From contig NZ_CP051261.1 of NCBI RefSeq assembly GCF_014236855.1, forward strand, positions 4,898,001 to 4,962,000: a stretch of 64,000 bases of DNA. Reading direction: 5' to 3'. The notes beneath the pieces were generated by a model. It did no database searches. It saw only the letters and a program-made list of their open reading frames with translations, and had not been told where the DNA came from. Positions 1 through 7,806 of the stretch are shown here, in pieces (position 1 is the stretch's first letter; the number at the start of each line of letters is the position of its first letter). The DNA comes from Xanthomonas sp. SI. Lineage in GTDB: Bacteria; Pseudomonadota; Gammaproteobacteria; Xanthomonadales; Xanthomonadaceae. The translations under genes and the position numbers were made by a program.

Positions 1-878
1 ACGTCGGTGTTGGAGTCGTAGATGCCCTGCAGGCTGTCGTCCACGGTGTCGATGAAGCAGCTCGACAGCTGCCCGCCGATCTTGCCGGCGTTGGCCAGCG
101 TGGGCGTGGCCACGGTCATGAACAGGTTGGACAGCGCCCAGTAGGCCTCGCCGACCAGTTGCATGCGGCGTTCGCGTGGCTTTTCGTCCTGCATCAGGTA
201 CAGCGCGATGGTCAGCCAGCGCTCCTGCGGCAGTTCGTAGACCTTGCGCGAGTTGTCGGTGGCCAGGTAGCGCGTGGCCAGCAGGTACAGGCCGTTGTAG
301 GCGAACAGCTTGTCGCGCTCCGGGTCGATCATCTTGCCGGCTTCGGCCAGTTCGTCCTTGGAGTAGTTCTTGAGGATGTCGATCGAGTACACGCCGCGGT
401 CGGCCAGGCTTTCCTGCAGGCCGACGTAGGAGCCGTACTTCTCGCCGGCATCGTAGAAGCGGTTCTTGCTGGCGCGCTTGTACAGGCGATGCAGGTACAG
501 GCGCGCGGCGAAGTACTCCCACTCCGGCGTGGCGATGTCCACGCGCGACTCGGCCTCACGGATCAGGTAGTCGACCATCTCGTCGGCCGACAGGCTTTCC
601 TTCTTCTCGACGAAGGCGAACGCCTTGCGCTCGTAGTCGGCCACGTCCAACTGCGGGAACTCGGCATGGATCCGGTCCAGGGTGCGCTGCAGGCGCGAGC
701 GGTCGAAAGCCATGCGGCGGTTGCCGCCGTCCTTGACGATCCAGGTCACGGCGCGCTGGTCGTTGCTCGGCTCGCTGGCGGTCGCATCGGGCTGCGCGGC
801 AGCGGCGGCGGCAGGCGTGGGGTCGACATCGGCGGTGTCGAGGGGGGCTGCGGCCGGCAGGCTGTGGGTCTGGCTCAT
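1..878 (-). CDS. nrdA: Ribonucleoside-diphosphate reductase class Ia, alpha subunit (5' part; runs off left edge)
   Basis: Large subunit of the aerobic class Ia reductase that makes deoxyribonucleotides in the cytosol together with the iron-tyrosyl-radical subunit NrdB. About 292 codons are visible, starting at the ATG at 876-878. After a ~40-residue Ala/Pro-rich leader comes an ATP-cone region (VTWIVKDGGNRRMAF), then the R1 N-terminal domain (TPEWEYFAARLYLHRLYKR) and the start of the catalytic barrel. The conserved TPTLANAG and SSCF motifs are present; the latter holds a redox-active cysteine. The 3' part and nrdB lie outside the window. A cobalamin riboswitch and a promoter precede it on the same strand, so expression is expected to fall when B12 is abundant. 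The identification is firm from the motifs. Confidence 0.95.
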   Translation of the reverse strand, partial: MSQTHSLPAAAPLDTADVDPTPAAAAAAQPDATASEPSNDQRAVTWIVKDGGNRRMAFDRSRLQRTLDRIHAEFPQLDVADYERKAFAFVEKKESLSADEMVDYLIREAESRVDIATPEWEYFAARLYLHRLYKRASKNRFYDAGEKYGSYVGLQESLADRGVYSIDILKNYSKDELAEAGKMIDPERDKLFAYNGLYLLATRYLATDNSRKVYELPQERWLTIALYLMQDEKPRERRMQLVGEAYWALSNLFMTVATPTLANAGKIGGQLSSCFIDTVDDSLQGIYDSNTD

Positions 879-1069
879 GAAGGTCTCCAAGCGTGGTGCA
901 CCTGGCTGCCCGACCCTCGCAGGCAACGCTCCGACCGGATCAGCAGGGTGGAGACGCGGTGTCGCAGAGACCGCGACGGCGCAGGCGCGAGCCTGCGGGC
1001 GGTCAACGCTTCACCGACCATCTCCCCCCGGAGATTCAACGGTCGGCGCCGCGCTGTGTGCATCGCGCG

Positions 1070-1262
1070 GCTGTCGGCAGGTCTTCGGGCTTATGGGCGA
1101 CGGCCGATGGCCGGTTTCCTAGCCCGTCGCTTCCCAAGGCAGGGCGCCTCAGTGCGGGTGACGGGTTCGTTCCCAATTACCGCTGCGGGGCAGCGCCGGC
1201 CTGAGCGCTCGCGCGCCGCACCGGCTTCCCTTTTGATCCCGCAGCCTGGTGGCTACTGGAAC
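1070..1262 (-). promoter_or_regulatory. Cobalamin (AdoCbl) riboswitch in the nrdA leader
   Basis: Read on the minus strand, the region holds the ordered cobalamin-aptamer signatures: AAAGGGAAGCCGGTGCG, then GCTGCCCCGCAGCGGTAA, then GGGCTAGGAAACCGG, and finally the B12-box GCCCGAAGACCTGCCG. Spacing and order match the family. About 190 nt separate the aptamer from the nrdA start. That stretch includes a perfect hairpin at 1020-1035 (ATCTCC stem, 4-nt loop, GGAGAT) that could belong to the expression platform. No U-run follows it, so a Rho-dependent or translational mechanism is more likely than an intrinsic terminator. Cobalamin control of class Ia nrdAB is known in bacteria that also have a B12-dependent class II enzyme. 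Confidence 0.9.
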
Positions 1263-1272
1263 CGACCACCAC

Positions 1273-1301
1273 AAGATAGTGGGGTCCCCGGGCCTCGTCA
1301 A
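1273..1301 (-). promoter_or_regulatory. Probable sigma-70 promoter of nrdA, with an NrdR-box-like palindrome over the -10
   Basis: On the minus strand TTGACG (1296-1301) is followed after 17 bp by TATCTT (1273-1278), just upstream of the riboswitch. The -10 is embedded in CCACTATCTTGTGG (1269-1282), an inverted CCAC/GTGG pair resembling half of the NrdR signature of nrd genes. It is about 2 bp shorter than the usual 16-bp box, and I did not find the usual second box. The promoter call is reasonable; the NrdR assignment is tentative. Confidence 0.55.
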
Positions 1302-1619
1302 CGCTAAATGTAGTCATAAATTCGAAAAGCCAAGCGGGACAACCGTTTGCCGTGGCGACGCCGCAAATCCCCGCAGCGGGGCGCCGAATCGGGCCTGGAA
1401 ACGGCTGGAGCGCCCATGCCGCAAGGGCCTCGGCGAGCCCGCCGACGACTGCCTGTGCATGGCGGTGCGCGCCGATCTGCGCCAACTGCGCGGAGCGCGG
1501 GCAACCGCCACCCCGGGGGCGGACGAACGGCAACCGCGCGCGGCTCGCGCCCATGGAACGCGAGCGGTGCCTACCGCTGCGGGGACTCGGATTACAGGCG
1601 ATACCGCCGCCGTGCCTGC
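1302..1619. other. Gap between nrdA promoter and EF-hand gene, no feature seen
   Basis: About 320 bp between the nrdA promoter and the 3' end of the upstream EF-hand gene, which is read in the same direction. The first ~50 bp are AT-rich and may be the UP-region of the nrdA promoter. The rest is GC-rich and shows no convincing open frame, terminator or repeat. Confidence 0.5.
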
Positions 1620-1910
1620 TCAGCGCGCGCGCTGTCCGGCCTGCTGCTTGGCCTGCTGCACGGCCGCGCGCAGTTCGTCCGCCGACAGTTGGCCGTCGTG
1701 GTTGCGGTCCAGCGCGTCGAAACGCTTGGCGAGGCGCGGCAGCGCCGCGTCGGCTTCGCTGCGGCTGATCAGGCCGTCGCCGTTGGCGTCGGCGGTCTCG
1801 AGCTTTTGCTGCAGTTTCTGCTTCTGTGCGGCGCTCGGCGCGGTCTGTGCGGCGGCGGTGCCGGCCAACAACAGGCTGCACAGCAGCCCATGGGCAATGG
1901 CGGTCTTCAT
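1620..1910 (-). CDS. Secreted EF-hand calcium-binding protein, 96 aa
   Basis: A small protein with an N-terminal signal peptide (hydrophobic residues ~8-21, cleavage after TAAA). Two canonical EF-hand loops follow at residues 41-52 (DANGDGLISRSE) and 68-79 (DRNHDGQLSADE), each with acidic positions 1, 3, 5 and 12. The protein probably binds calcium in the periplasm or outside the cell, as a sensor or buffer; no enzymatic domain is present. The Lys/Gln-rich C-terminus may form a short helix. The ATG at 1908-1910 is the only start that gives a signal peptide. It lies 104 bp downstream of the repeat-rich secreted protein gene on the same strand. The EF-hand assignment is firm; the cellular role is unknown. 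Confidence 0.85.
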   Translation of the reverse strand: MKTAIAHGLLCSLLLAGTAAAQTAPSAAQKQKLQQKLETADANGDGLISRSEADAALPRLAKRFDALDRNHDGQLSADELRAAVQQAKQQAGQRAR

Positions 1911-2014
1911 GACGGTTCCCGAATAAAGGATGGACGGAAAATGGCGACGTGGGCGATCGCACCCGCGGTGGACTGGCCGCCGCGGGCGCGTGATCGCCAT
2001 GCCCGGGCAGCCGG

Positions 2015-2554
2015 CTACGGGCGGCAGGCCACGACCTCGCCGGCGGCGTTGCTGCAGGTGCCGGTGTGGCTGACGCTGCCGTCGGCCAGCGTGGTCGAGC
2101 CCTGGTAGCTGCCGCCATTGGCGCCGGTAGCGCTGGTCTGGCGGCTGCCGGCGACGCTGCCATCGGCGTTCTTGGCGATGCTGCCGCTGCTGCTGGCGCT
2201 GCCGCCGTTGGCCGTGGTGACGCTGGCGCTGCCCTGGCGGCCGGCGCTGCCGTCGGCGTTGCGGTAGAAGCTGCCCTGGCGCGTGGCGGAGCCGCCGTTG
2301 GCGCCGCTGGCGGTCGCGCCGCTGCTGCCCGCCGCGTTGCCCTGGCCATCGGCCTGCCATTGCCGCGCACGCGTGCGGCTGCCGTGGGCGCCGCTGGCGC
2401 TGGCGTTCACCGCGGCACTGCGGGCACCGTCCACGTGGCTGGCGGTGCGGGTACGGGTGCGTTCGCGCGCCTGCGCCTCGGGCGCCGCCAGGGTGGTCAG
2501 GCCACCCATGGCCAGGACGAGCAGCAGCAGCGAATTGCGTAGCGAGAAGGTCAT
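2015..2554 (-). CDS. Secreted Gly/Ala/Ser-rich repeat protein of unknown function, 179 aa
   Basis: The N-terminus is a signal peptide (MTFSLRNSLLLLVLAMGG, cleavage after ~28 at AQA). An Arg-rich segment follows, then three imperfect ~30-residue repeats built around GANGGS and NADGS (for example TANGGSASSSGSIAKNADGS). The C-terminus has two cysteines (TCSNAAGEVVAC) that could form a disulfide. The composition suggests a surface or matrix protein, but there is no recognisable domain and no homologue I can name. It is divergent from ompR with a 179-bp gap that must hold both promoters. Control by OmpR is possible from position alone; I see no clear operator. Confidence 0.7.
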   Translation of the reverse strand: MTFSLRNSLLLLVLAMGGLTTLAAPEAQARERTRTRTASHVDGARSAAVNASASGAHGSRTRARQWQADGQGNAAGSSGATASGANGGSATRQGSFYRNADGSAGRQGSASVTTANGGSASSSGSIAKNADGSVAGSRQTSATGANGGSYQGSTTLADGSVSHTGTCSNAAGEVVACRP

Positions 2555-2733
2555 CGTCGTTCTCCGTGGAGCAGCGCGGGCGCTGCGGTGGAGACACGGT
2601 AGGCCGCGCGCAGGCGCAAGGTGTTGCGTTCTGGCCAGCGGATGTTTCCGCCGGCGGCGTCGGAAACATCCGCTTACACAATCCGGGCGGCGGGCGTTGC
2701 CCGGCGACCGTGGCGCAGCCGATAGTGGCGGTC

Positions 2734-3456
2734 ATGAACGACGCCCCTGCCCGCCTGCTCCTGGTCGACGACGACGAACGTCTGCGCGAACTGCTGCGCC
2801 GCTATCTGGAAAGCCAGGACTTTTCGGTGAAGGCGGTGGCCGACGGCGCCCAGTTGCAGCAGGCGCTGGCGCGCGGCCATTACGACCTGGTGGTGCTGGA
2901 CCTGATGCTGCCAGGCGAGAACGGCCTGGAGATCTGCCGGCGCCTGCGCGGCCAGGGCGACACCACGCCGATCGTGATGCTCACCGCCAAGGGCGACGAG
3001 ATCGACCGCATCGTCGGCCTGGAGATCGGCGCCGACGACTACCTGCCCAAGCCGGTCAACCCGCGCGAGCTGCTGGCACGGATCCGCGCGGTGCTGCGCC
3101 GTACCGGACCGGCCGGCGCCGGCGCACCGCAGCCGGACGGCGGCGAGATCGGCTTCGGCCGCTTCCGCCTGCACCTGGGCCGGCGCGAACTCAGCCGCGA
3201 CGGACAGCCGTTGAAACTGACCACCGCCGAGTTCGCGGTGCTGTCGGTGCTGCTGCGGCATCCGCAGCAGCCGCTCAGCCGCGACCGCCTGATGAGCCTG
3301 GCGCACGGCCGCGAACACGACGCCTTCGCGCGCAGCATTGACGTCACCGTGGCGCGATTGCGCAAGTTGCTCGAAGACGACGCGCGCACGCCGCGGCTGA
3401 TCCAGACCGTGTGGGGCATCGGCTACGTCTACGTGCCGCCGCAGGCCGCGCCATGA
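2734..3456 (+). CDS. ompR: Response regulator, OmpR family
   Basis: A 240-aa cytosolic DNA-binding regulator. The receiver domain (~7-120) has the acidic pair D12/D13, phosphoacceptor D56 (VVLDLMLP) and the switch lysine in YLPKPVNPRELL. The winged-helix output domain (~135-235) ends in VWGIGYVYV. The block TAKGDEIDRIVGLEIGADDY is very close to enteric OmpR, so OmpR is favoured over a generic OmpR-family member. The ATG at 2734 is chosen because it begins directly before the receiver fold; the open frame extends upstream to 2566 without domain content. It overlaps envZ by ATGA, so the pair is translationally coupled. Likely role: osmotic or envelope response. Confidence 0.92.
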   Translation: MNDAPARLLLVDDDERLRELLRRYLESQDFSVKAVADGAQLQQALARGHYDLVVLDLMLPGENGLEICRRLRGQGDTTPIVMLTAKGDEIDRIVGLEIGADDYLPKPVNPRELLARIRAVLRRTGPAGAGAPQPDGGEIGFGRFRLHLGRRELSRDGQPLKLTTAEFAVLSVLLRHPQQPLSRDRLMSLAHGREHDAFARSIDVTVARLRKLLEDDARTPRLIQTVWGIGYVYVPPQAAP

Positions 3457-4721
3457 GCCGCATCCGCCGCACCGGCGATGGCTGGCCGCGTAGCCTGTTC
3501 GGGCAACTGGCGCTGGTGATCGCGCTGGTACTGGCCGGCGCCGGCCTGATGGCGCTGCTGCTCGGCCGCGAACTGGCACTGCGTCCTGCCGCGCAACAGC
3601 TGCTGCGCACGCTGGACGGGTTCGCCAATGTCGCCGAGGCGCTGCAGCGCTCGCCATCGGCCGCGGCGTTGGAGCCGGCCCTGCACGAGGCCGGGCTGCA
3701 GGTCCGGCACGATCCGCCGCCGGCCGCCAAGCGCGCCGGCGTGCTGGCCGACGAAGTGCAACGGCGCGCCGCCGGTCAGCTCGGCCCGGGGCGGGAACTG
3801 CGCCGCGGCGAAGACGGTGCGATGTGGCTCAAGCTGGCCACGCCCGATCCGCTGTGGGTGGCGTTCTCCGGCGAACGCCGCGGCCATGGCGTGCGCCGCT
3901 TCTCGGTGGCATTGCTGGCCGCCTGCGCGCTGCTGGTCTGGCTGGCCGCGGCCTATTTCGCACGGCGCCTGGTGCTGCCACTGCGGCAACTGGCCCTGGC
4001 GGCGCCGCATATCGTACGTGGCGACGGCGCCGTGCCGATCGCTGGCGGCGGCCCGCGCGAGGTGAACGACCTGGCGCGCGCCCTGGCCGATGCCAGTGCC
4101 GACGTCCGCAACGCCGCAGCCGAGCGCAGTTTGCTGCTGGCCGGCATCTCGCACGACGTGCGCACGCCGCTGACCCGCCTGCAATACGCGCTCGCGCTGC
4201 TGCCGCAGGTGGAGCCGGAGCTGCGCGACGGCATGGAGCGCGACATCGGCGAGATCGACGCGATCCTGGCGCAGTTCATCGCCTATGCCCGCGACGGCCG
4301 CGACGAAGCCAGCGCGCCACTGGACCTGTCCGAACTGTGCAGGCATGCGCTGGGTGCGACGCGCGCGGCCTGGGAGGTCGAACTGCCGGAGCAGGCGCCG
4401 CTGTACGCCAAGCCGATGGCGCTGCAGCGCGCGCTCGGCAACCTGATCGGCAATGCCGAGCGCCACGGCGCCGCACCGTTCCAGTTGCGCCTGGCGCGCG
4501 ACGGCGATGGCTGGCGCATCGAGGTGCGCGACCACGGCCCTGGGCTGGATCCGGCACTGGCCGCAAGCGCGCAGCAACCTTTCGTGCACGGCGGCCACGG
4601 CGGCAGCGGATTGGGCTTGGCGATCGTCGAGCGCGTCGCCCGCCAGCACCACGGCGAACTGCGCCTGGACAACGCCGCCCCGCACGGGCTGCGCGCGACC
4701 CTGCGGGTGCGCGAGGCATGA
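3453..4721 (+). CDS. envZ: Sensor histidine kinase, EnvZ-like
   Basis: A 422-aa inner-membrane kinase, partner of the upstream ompR. TM1 (~10-38) and TM2 (~150-170) flank a short periplasmic segment. A HAMP region follows, then the dimerisation/phosphotransfer helix with H234 in GISHDVRTPLTRL. The ATPase domain has the N-box (NLIGNAERHG), G1 (DHGPGLD) and G2 (GGSGLGLAIV). The start ATG lies inside the ompR stop (ATGA). The periplasmic part is short, as in EnvZ-type sensors that read signals through the membrane or cytosolic segment. The cognate assignment rests on operon structure and on the OmpR-like regulator. Confidence 0.9.
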   Translation: MSRIRRTGDGWPRSLFGQLALVIALVLAGAGLMALLLGRELALRPAAQQLLRTLDGFANVAEALQRSPSAAALEPALHEAGLQVRHDPPPAAKRAGVLADEVQRRAAGQLGPGRELRRGEDGAMWLKLATPDPLWVAFSGERRGHGVRRFSVALLAACALLVWLAAAYFARRLVLPLRQLALAAPHIVRGDGAVPIAGGGPREVNDLARALADASADVRNAAAERSLLLAGISHDVRTPLTRLQYALALLPQVEPELRDGMERDIGEIDAILAQFIAYARDGRDEASAPLDLSELCRHALGATRAAWEVELPEQAPLYAKPMALQRALGNLIGNAERHGAAPFQLRLARDGDGWRIEVRDHGPGLDPALAASAQQPFVHGGHGGSGLGLAIVERVARQHHGELRLDNAAPHGLRATLRVREA

Positions 4722-4854
4722 GCGCCGGCGCCCTGGCGACGCCGGCCGCCATGCGCGCCGCACCGACCACTGCCGCAGCGCGCGCCGCAATCGCATCGGC
4801 AACGCATCGCGCCACCCTCCCCGCCCACGCCTGCGCCCTCCAAGGACTCCGCTC

Positions 4855-5763
4855 ATGACCTCGTTCGCCCGCATCTTGCTCGGTGTAACCCTGCTGCTGA
4901 CCGCGCTGCACGCCGCAGCGCTGCATGCGCAGGATGGCCGCCTGCGCGAACGGCTGCGCGAGCGTCTGGCGCAGTCGGCCACCGCGCCGCGCGCGCCGTT
5001 GCCTGAGGGAGCGCGCGTGCTGCGCGATGTCGCCTACGGCGCCGATCCAGCGCAACGTTTCGATGTCTACCTGCCCGTCAATGCGCGCAACGCGCCGCTG
5101 ATCGTGATGGTGCACGGCGGCGGCTGGGCGAACGGCGACAAGGACAATCCCGGCGTCGCCGCCAACAAGGTCGCGCACTGGTTGCCGCAGGGCTACGCGC
5201 TGGTGTCGGTGAACTACCGCCTGCTGCCGCAGGCCACGCCGCTGCAACAGGCCGGCGATGTCGCCCTCGCGGTGGCCAAGGTGCAGGCGCTGGCCGCAGG
5301 CTGGGGCGCCGATGGCGCGAGGATGGTGTTGATGGGGCACTCGGCCGGCGCGCACCTGGTGGCTCTGCTGGACCTGTCGCCGACGCTGCTGGCGCAGGCC
5401 GGCGCGCACGCGCCGCTGGCCACCGTGGCGCTGGACAGCGCCGCAATGGACGTGGAGCAGGTGATGCAGGCGCGGCACCTGCCGCTGTACGACCGCGCCT
5501 TCGGCAGCCAGCGCAGCGACTGGATCGCCGCCTCGCCGTATCACCAGATGGGCAGCGCCGCGCCGCCGCTGCTGGCGGTGTGTTCCAGCCGCCGCGCCGA
5601 CGCCTGCGCGCAGGCCCGGCACCTGGCCGACAAGGCGACGGCGCGGCGGATTCGCGTCGAGGTGCTGCCGCAGGACCGCAGCCACGCCGAGATCAACCAC
5701 GACCTGGGCCTGCCCTCGGCCTATACCGACGCGGTGGACGCGTTCCTGCGCTCGTTGCGCTGA
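4855..5763 (+). CDS. Secreted alpha/beta hydrolase (BD-FAE/esterase-lipase type), 302 aa
   Basis: Predicted periplasmic or secreted esterase. A signal peptide (~1-24, ending HAAALHA) precedes an alpha/beta-hydrolase fold with the oxyanion motif HGGGW and the nucleophile elbow GHSAG. A late DRSHAEINHD region supplies the likely catalytic His. The HGGG plus GxSxG pattern fits the hormone-sensitive-lipase/BD-FAE esterases; the substrate is unknown. It lies 133 bp after envZ on the same strand and may have its own promoter. It converges on the sirtuin gene with 33 bp between stops and no clear terminator. Confidence 0.82.
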   Translation: MTSFARILLGVTLLLTALHAAALHAQDGRLRERLRERLAQSATAPRAPLPEGARVLRDVAYGADPAQRFDVYLPVNARNAPLIVMVHGGGWANGDKDNPGVAANKVAHWLPQGYALVSVNYRLLPQATPLQQAGDVALAVAKVQALAAGWGADGARMVLMGHSAGAHLVALLDLSPTLLAQAGAHAPLATVALDSAAMDVEQVMQARHLPLYDRAFGSQRSDWIAASPYHQMGSAAPPLLAVCSSRRADACAQARHLADKATARRIRVEVLPQDRSHAEINHDLGLPSAYTDAVDAFLRSLR

Positions 5764-5796
5764 TCGCTTGCCGGCGCGGATCGCCTGCGCCTGGCC

Positions 5797-6567
5797 TCAG
5801 CCCGCCGGCCAGCGCTGCAACAACAGCGGCAAGGCCACCGCCGCACTGTCGCGCCAGTGCAGGTCGGCGCGCGAGGACAGGCCACTGGGCTCGGGGTTGA
5901 TTTCGACCACGTAGGCGCCGCGCTCCTTGGCGCGCAGCGGCAGCCCGGCCGCCGGATAGACCAGGCCGGAGCTGCCGATTACCAGCACCAGGTCGGCCGC
6001 ATCGGCAGCGCTCTCGGCACGCGCCCAGTCGGCGGCCGGCAGCGCCTCGCCGAACCACACCACACCCGGACGCACCGCGCCGCCGCAGGCCGCGCACACC
6101 GGCGGCGCCAGGCGCTGGGTCGGCGCCTGTACGTCGATCGGCGGCAGCAGGCCGTGCCAGGTCTGGCTGCAGTCGCCGCAGCGCAACGCCGACAAGCGCC
6201 CATGCACATGCGCGGCGACCTCGCTGCCGGCGCGCTGGTGCAGGTCGTCCACGTTCTGGGTCGCCAGGGTGGTGCTCTTCAGTCCGGCCAGGCGCACCAG
6301 CGCGTGGTGTCCGGCGTGCGGCTGCGCCTGGGCGACGATCGCCATGCGCCAGCGGTACCAACCCCAGACCAGCGCGGGGTCCGCCCGCCACGCCTCTTCG
6401 GTGGCCAGCTGCTGCGGATCGAAGCGTGCCCACAGGCTGTCGTCCTGGCCACGGAAGGTCGGCACGCCGCTCTCGGCGGACATGCCCGCGCCGGTGAGGA
6501 CCAGCAGGCGGCGCGCGCCCTGAATGAAGGCGGCAACGGTATCGGCGTTGTAGGCGGAGCTGAGCAT
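5797..6567 (-). CDS. cobB: NAD-dependent protein deacylase, sirtuin class III type (CobB/SIRT5-like)
   Basis: A 256-aa NAD+-dependent lysine deacylase. Seen: the NAD-binding GAGMSAESGVPTFRG, the TQNVDDLHQRAG segment, the catalytic His in HVHG, a structural zinc site with two Cys-x2-Cys pairs (CGDC and CAAC), and the Rossmann motif GSSGLVYPAA. Residues Y71 and R74 form the YxxR pair that in SIRT5 and E. coli CobB binds acidic acyl groups. Desuccinylase or demalonylase activity is therefore expected beside deacetylation (inference). The ATG at 6565-6567 is chosen because the NAD fold begins ~20 residues later. Confidence 0.9.
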   Translation of the reverse strand: MLSSAYNADTVAAFIQGARRLLVLTGAGMSAESGVPTFRGQDDSLWARFDPQQLATEEAWRADPALVWGWYRWRMAIVAQAQPHAGHHALVRLAGLKSTTLATQNVDDLHQRAGSEVAAHVHGRLSALRCGDCSQTWHGLLPPIDVQAPTQRLAPPVCAACGGAVRPGVVWFGEALPAADWARAESAADAADLVLVIGSSGLVYPAAGLPLRAKERGAYVVEINPEPSGLSSRADLHWRDSAAVALPLLLQRWPAG

Positions 6568-6799
6568 GGCGCACGCAAAAGTGATGGTCTTCGCACTATT
6601 ACATTGACCCAGTTCCGTCTCAATCTGCAGCACAGCAATGCCGCCGTGGCTGTGGGTGCGGCAAAAGTCTCGTACGAAGGCGATGCGATCGCTATCGCCA
6701 GACCGCCGGGCCACTGCCGTCGGCGCTGTCATCGTCATCGCGTGAGGCGTTGCTGGTGCTCTGGCTGTTGCTCTGGCTGTTGCTGGGGCTTTGGCTTTG

Positions 6800-7368
6800 G
6801 CTTTTGACCTACCGGTTCCCTTCCGAAGCGGCGGCCATGGCGGGGAAAAACCCGAAGGGCGGCGCACAAGGATGTGCGCCGTTCGCGGCAGGGGCAGGAT
6901 GCCCCTTCCGCGAATCCCCGGTATGGACGCGGACCCGGAGCGCGCAGCGCGGAGGGCGCGAGGCAGGGCGCGCTTTCTTTTGGTTACTTTTCTTTGCGCG
7001 AGCAAAGAAAAGTGACTCGCCGCAAGGCGAAAGCTTTGCCCTTGCCTTGGCTCTGGCATTGAGATTTTGAAGCTTTGGAGCTTGGAGCTTTGGAGCTTCA
7101 AGCTTTAAAGCTTGAAGCTTTGAAGCAAGAGCAACAGCTTCCGCTAGCGCGGGTCACTTTTCTTTGCTTGTGCAAAGAAAAGTAACCAAAAGAAAGCACA
7201 CCCCGCAGCGCGCCCTCCGCGCTACGCGCTCCGGGTCCGCAGCCCCAACGGGCATTTTTCGATGGCACATCCATGTGCCAACGAAAAACGTCGCGCATCC
7301 TGCGCGCCGCCCTTCGGGTATTCGCCCGCCGGGTCTGCCGCGCTGAGGGGACCCGGTAGATCAAAAGC
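6800..7368. repeat. Palindromic MITE-like element, copy B (~569 bp)
   Basis: Bounded by terminal inverted repeats: GCTTTTGACCTACCGGTTCC at the left, and the reverse complement of GCTTTTGATCTACCGGGTCC at the right. The inside is one large imperfect palindrome of two arms of about 250 bp. Each arm carries a TTACTTTTCTTTGC / GCAAAGAAAAGT hairpin, and the two halves join through CTTTCTTTTGGTTACTTTTC and its complement. A low-complexity centre of AAGCTT-type repeats (7065-7125) separates the arms, and CAA/CAG-like low-complexity sequence flanks the outside. It is the reverse-complement counterpart of 20456-20999. Open frames inside it read through the palindrome and are not regarded as genes. Confidence 0.8.
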
Positions 7369-7479
7369 AAAGCAAAGACGACAGCAAAAGCGAAAGCAGA
7401 AGCAACAACGGAGCTGGCAGCTACGGTCGGTGGGATGGTCAATGATCGCCGCGCGTGCAAAGCAGAGCGATCGCGCTCG

Positions 7480-7735
7480 CTCACCTCCGAAATACCCGAA
7501 CCGGATCTTGGCCGGCCTGTTCAGCGCTGCCGATAACCCAATTCCAGTAACCGCTACGTTTGCACCGGATCGATGGTGACGTCATCGCAAAACCGTACGC
7601 TCGCGTAGTACGGATGGCCTCGTTGTTCGAATTGTTCGCGGATCGGCGTCTTGAAGGCCGTCTCGTTCTTGGCCGACCAACTGCGGCCATTGCTCTCGAT
7701 GCCATCGCAGCGCATGCGCCATGACGGCTCGGGCC
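7480..7735 (-). pseudogene. Decayed 3' fragment of a carboxyltransferase (mccB/liuB-like) gene
   Basis: On the minus strand this segment matches the last ~85 codons of the intact carboxyltransferase gene (about 20085-20343). The conserved stretch reads [20 protein letters not shown], against [20 protein letters not shown] in the intact gene. After VQT the frame shifts, and the remaining tail (EQAGQDPVRVFRR, against [13 protein letters not shown]) lies in another frame. There is no start or upstream part. Homology continues without a break into the adjoining palindromic element, so fragment and element were duplicated together from, or with, the liu locus in inverted orientation. Confidence 0.8.
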
Positions 7736-7754
7736 ATTCCGCATGGCAGACAGC

Positions 7755-7787
7755 AAAAACCCCGCCGCGCAGTCGCGCGACGGGGTC
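7755..7787 (-). terminator. Rho-independent terminator of ohr
   Basis: On the minus strand a GC-rich stem (CCCCGTCGCGC, 4-nt loop, GCGCGGCGGGG) is followed by TTTTT, 20 bp past the ohr stop codon. The position and T-run make this a convincing intrinsic terminator. Confidence 0.85.
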
Positions 7788-7806
7788 TTAGGACAAGCCG
7801 CATCGA

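Noticed and set aside
6750..7370. Several open frames (translations such as GYFSL..QRKVTRRK) as small proteins
   Set aside because: They read through the palindromic element on both strands, and the same text appears at 20.5-21.0 kb. No start context or codon bias supports translation.
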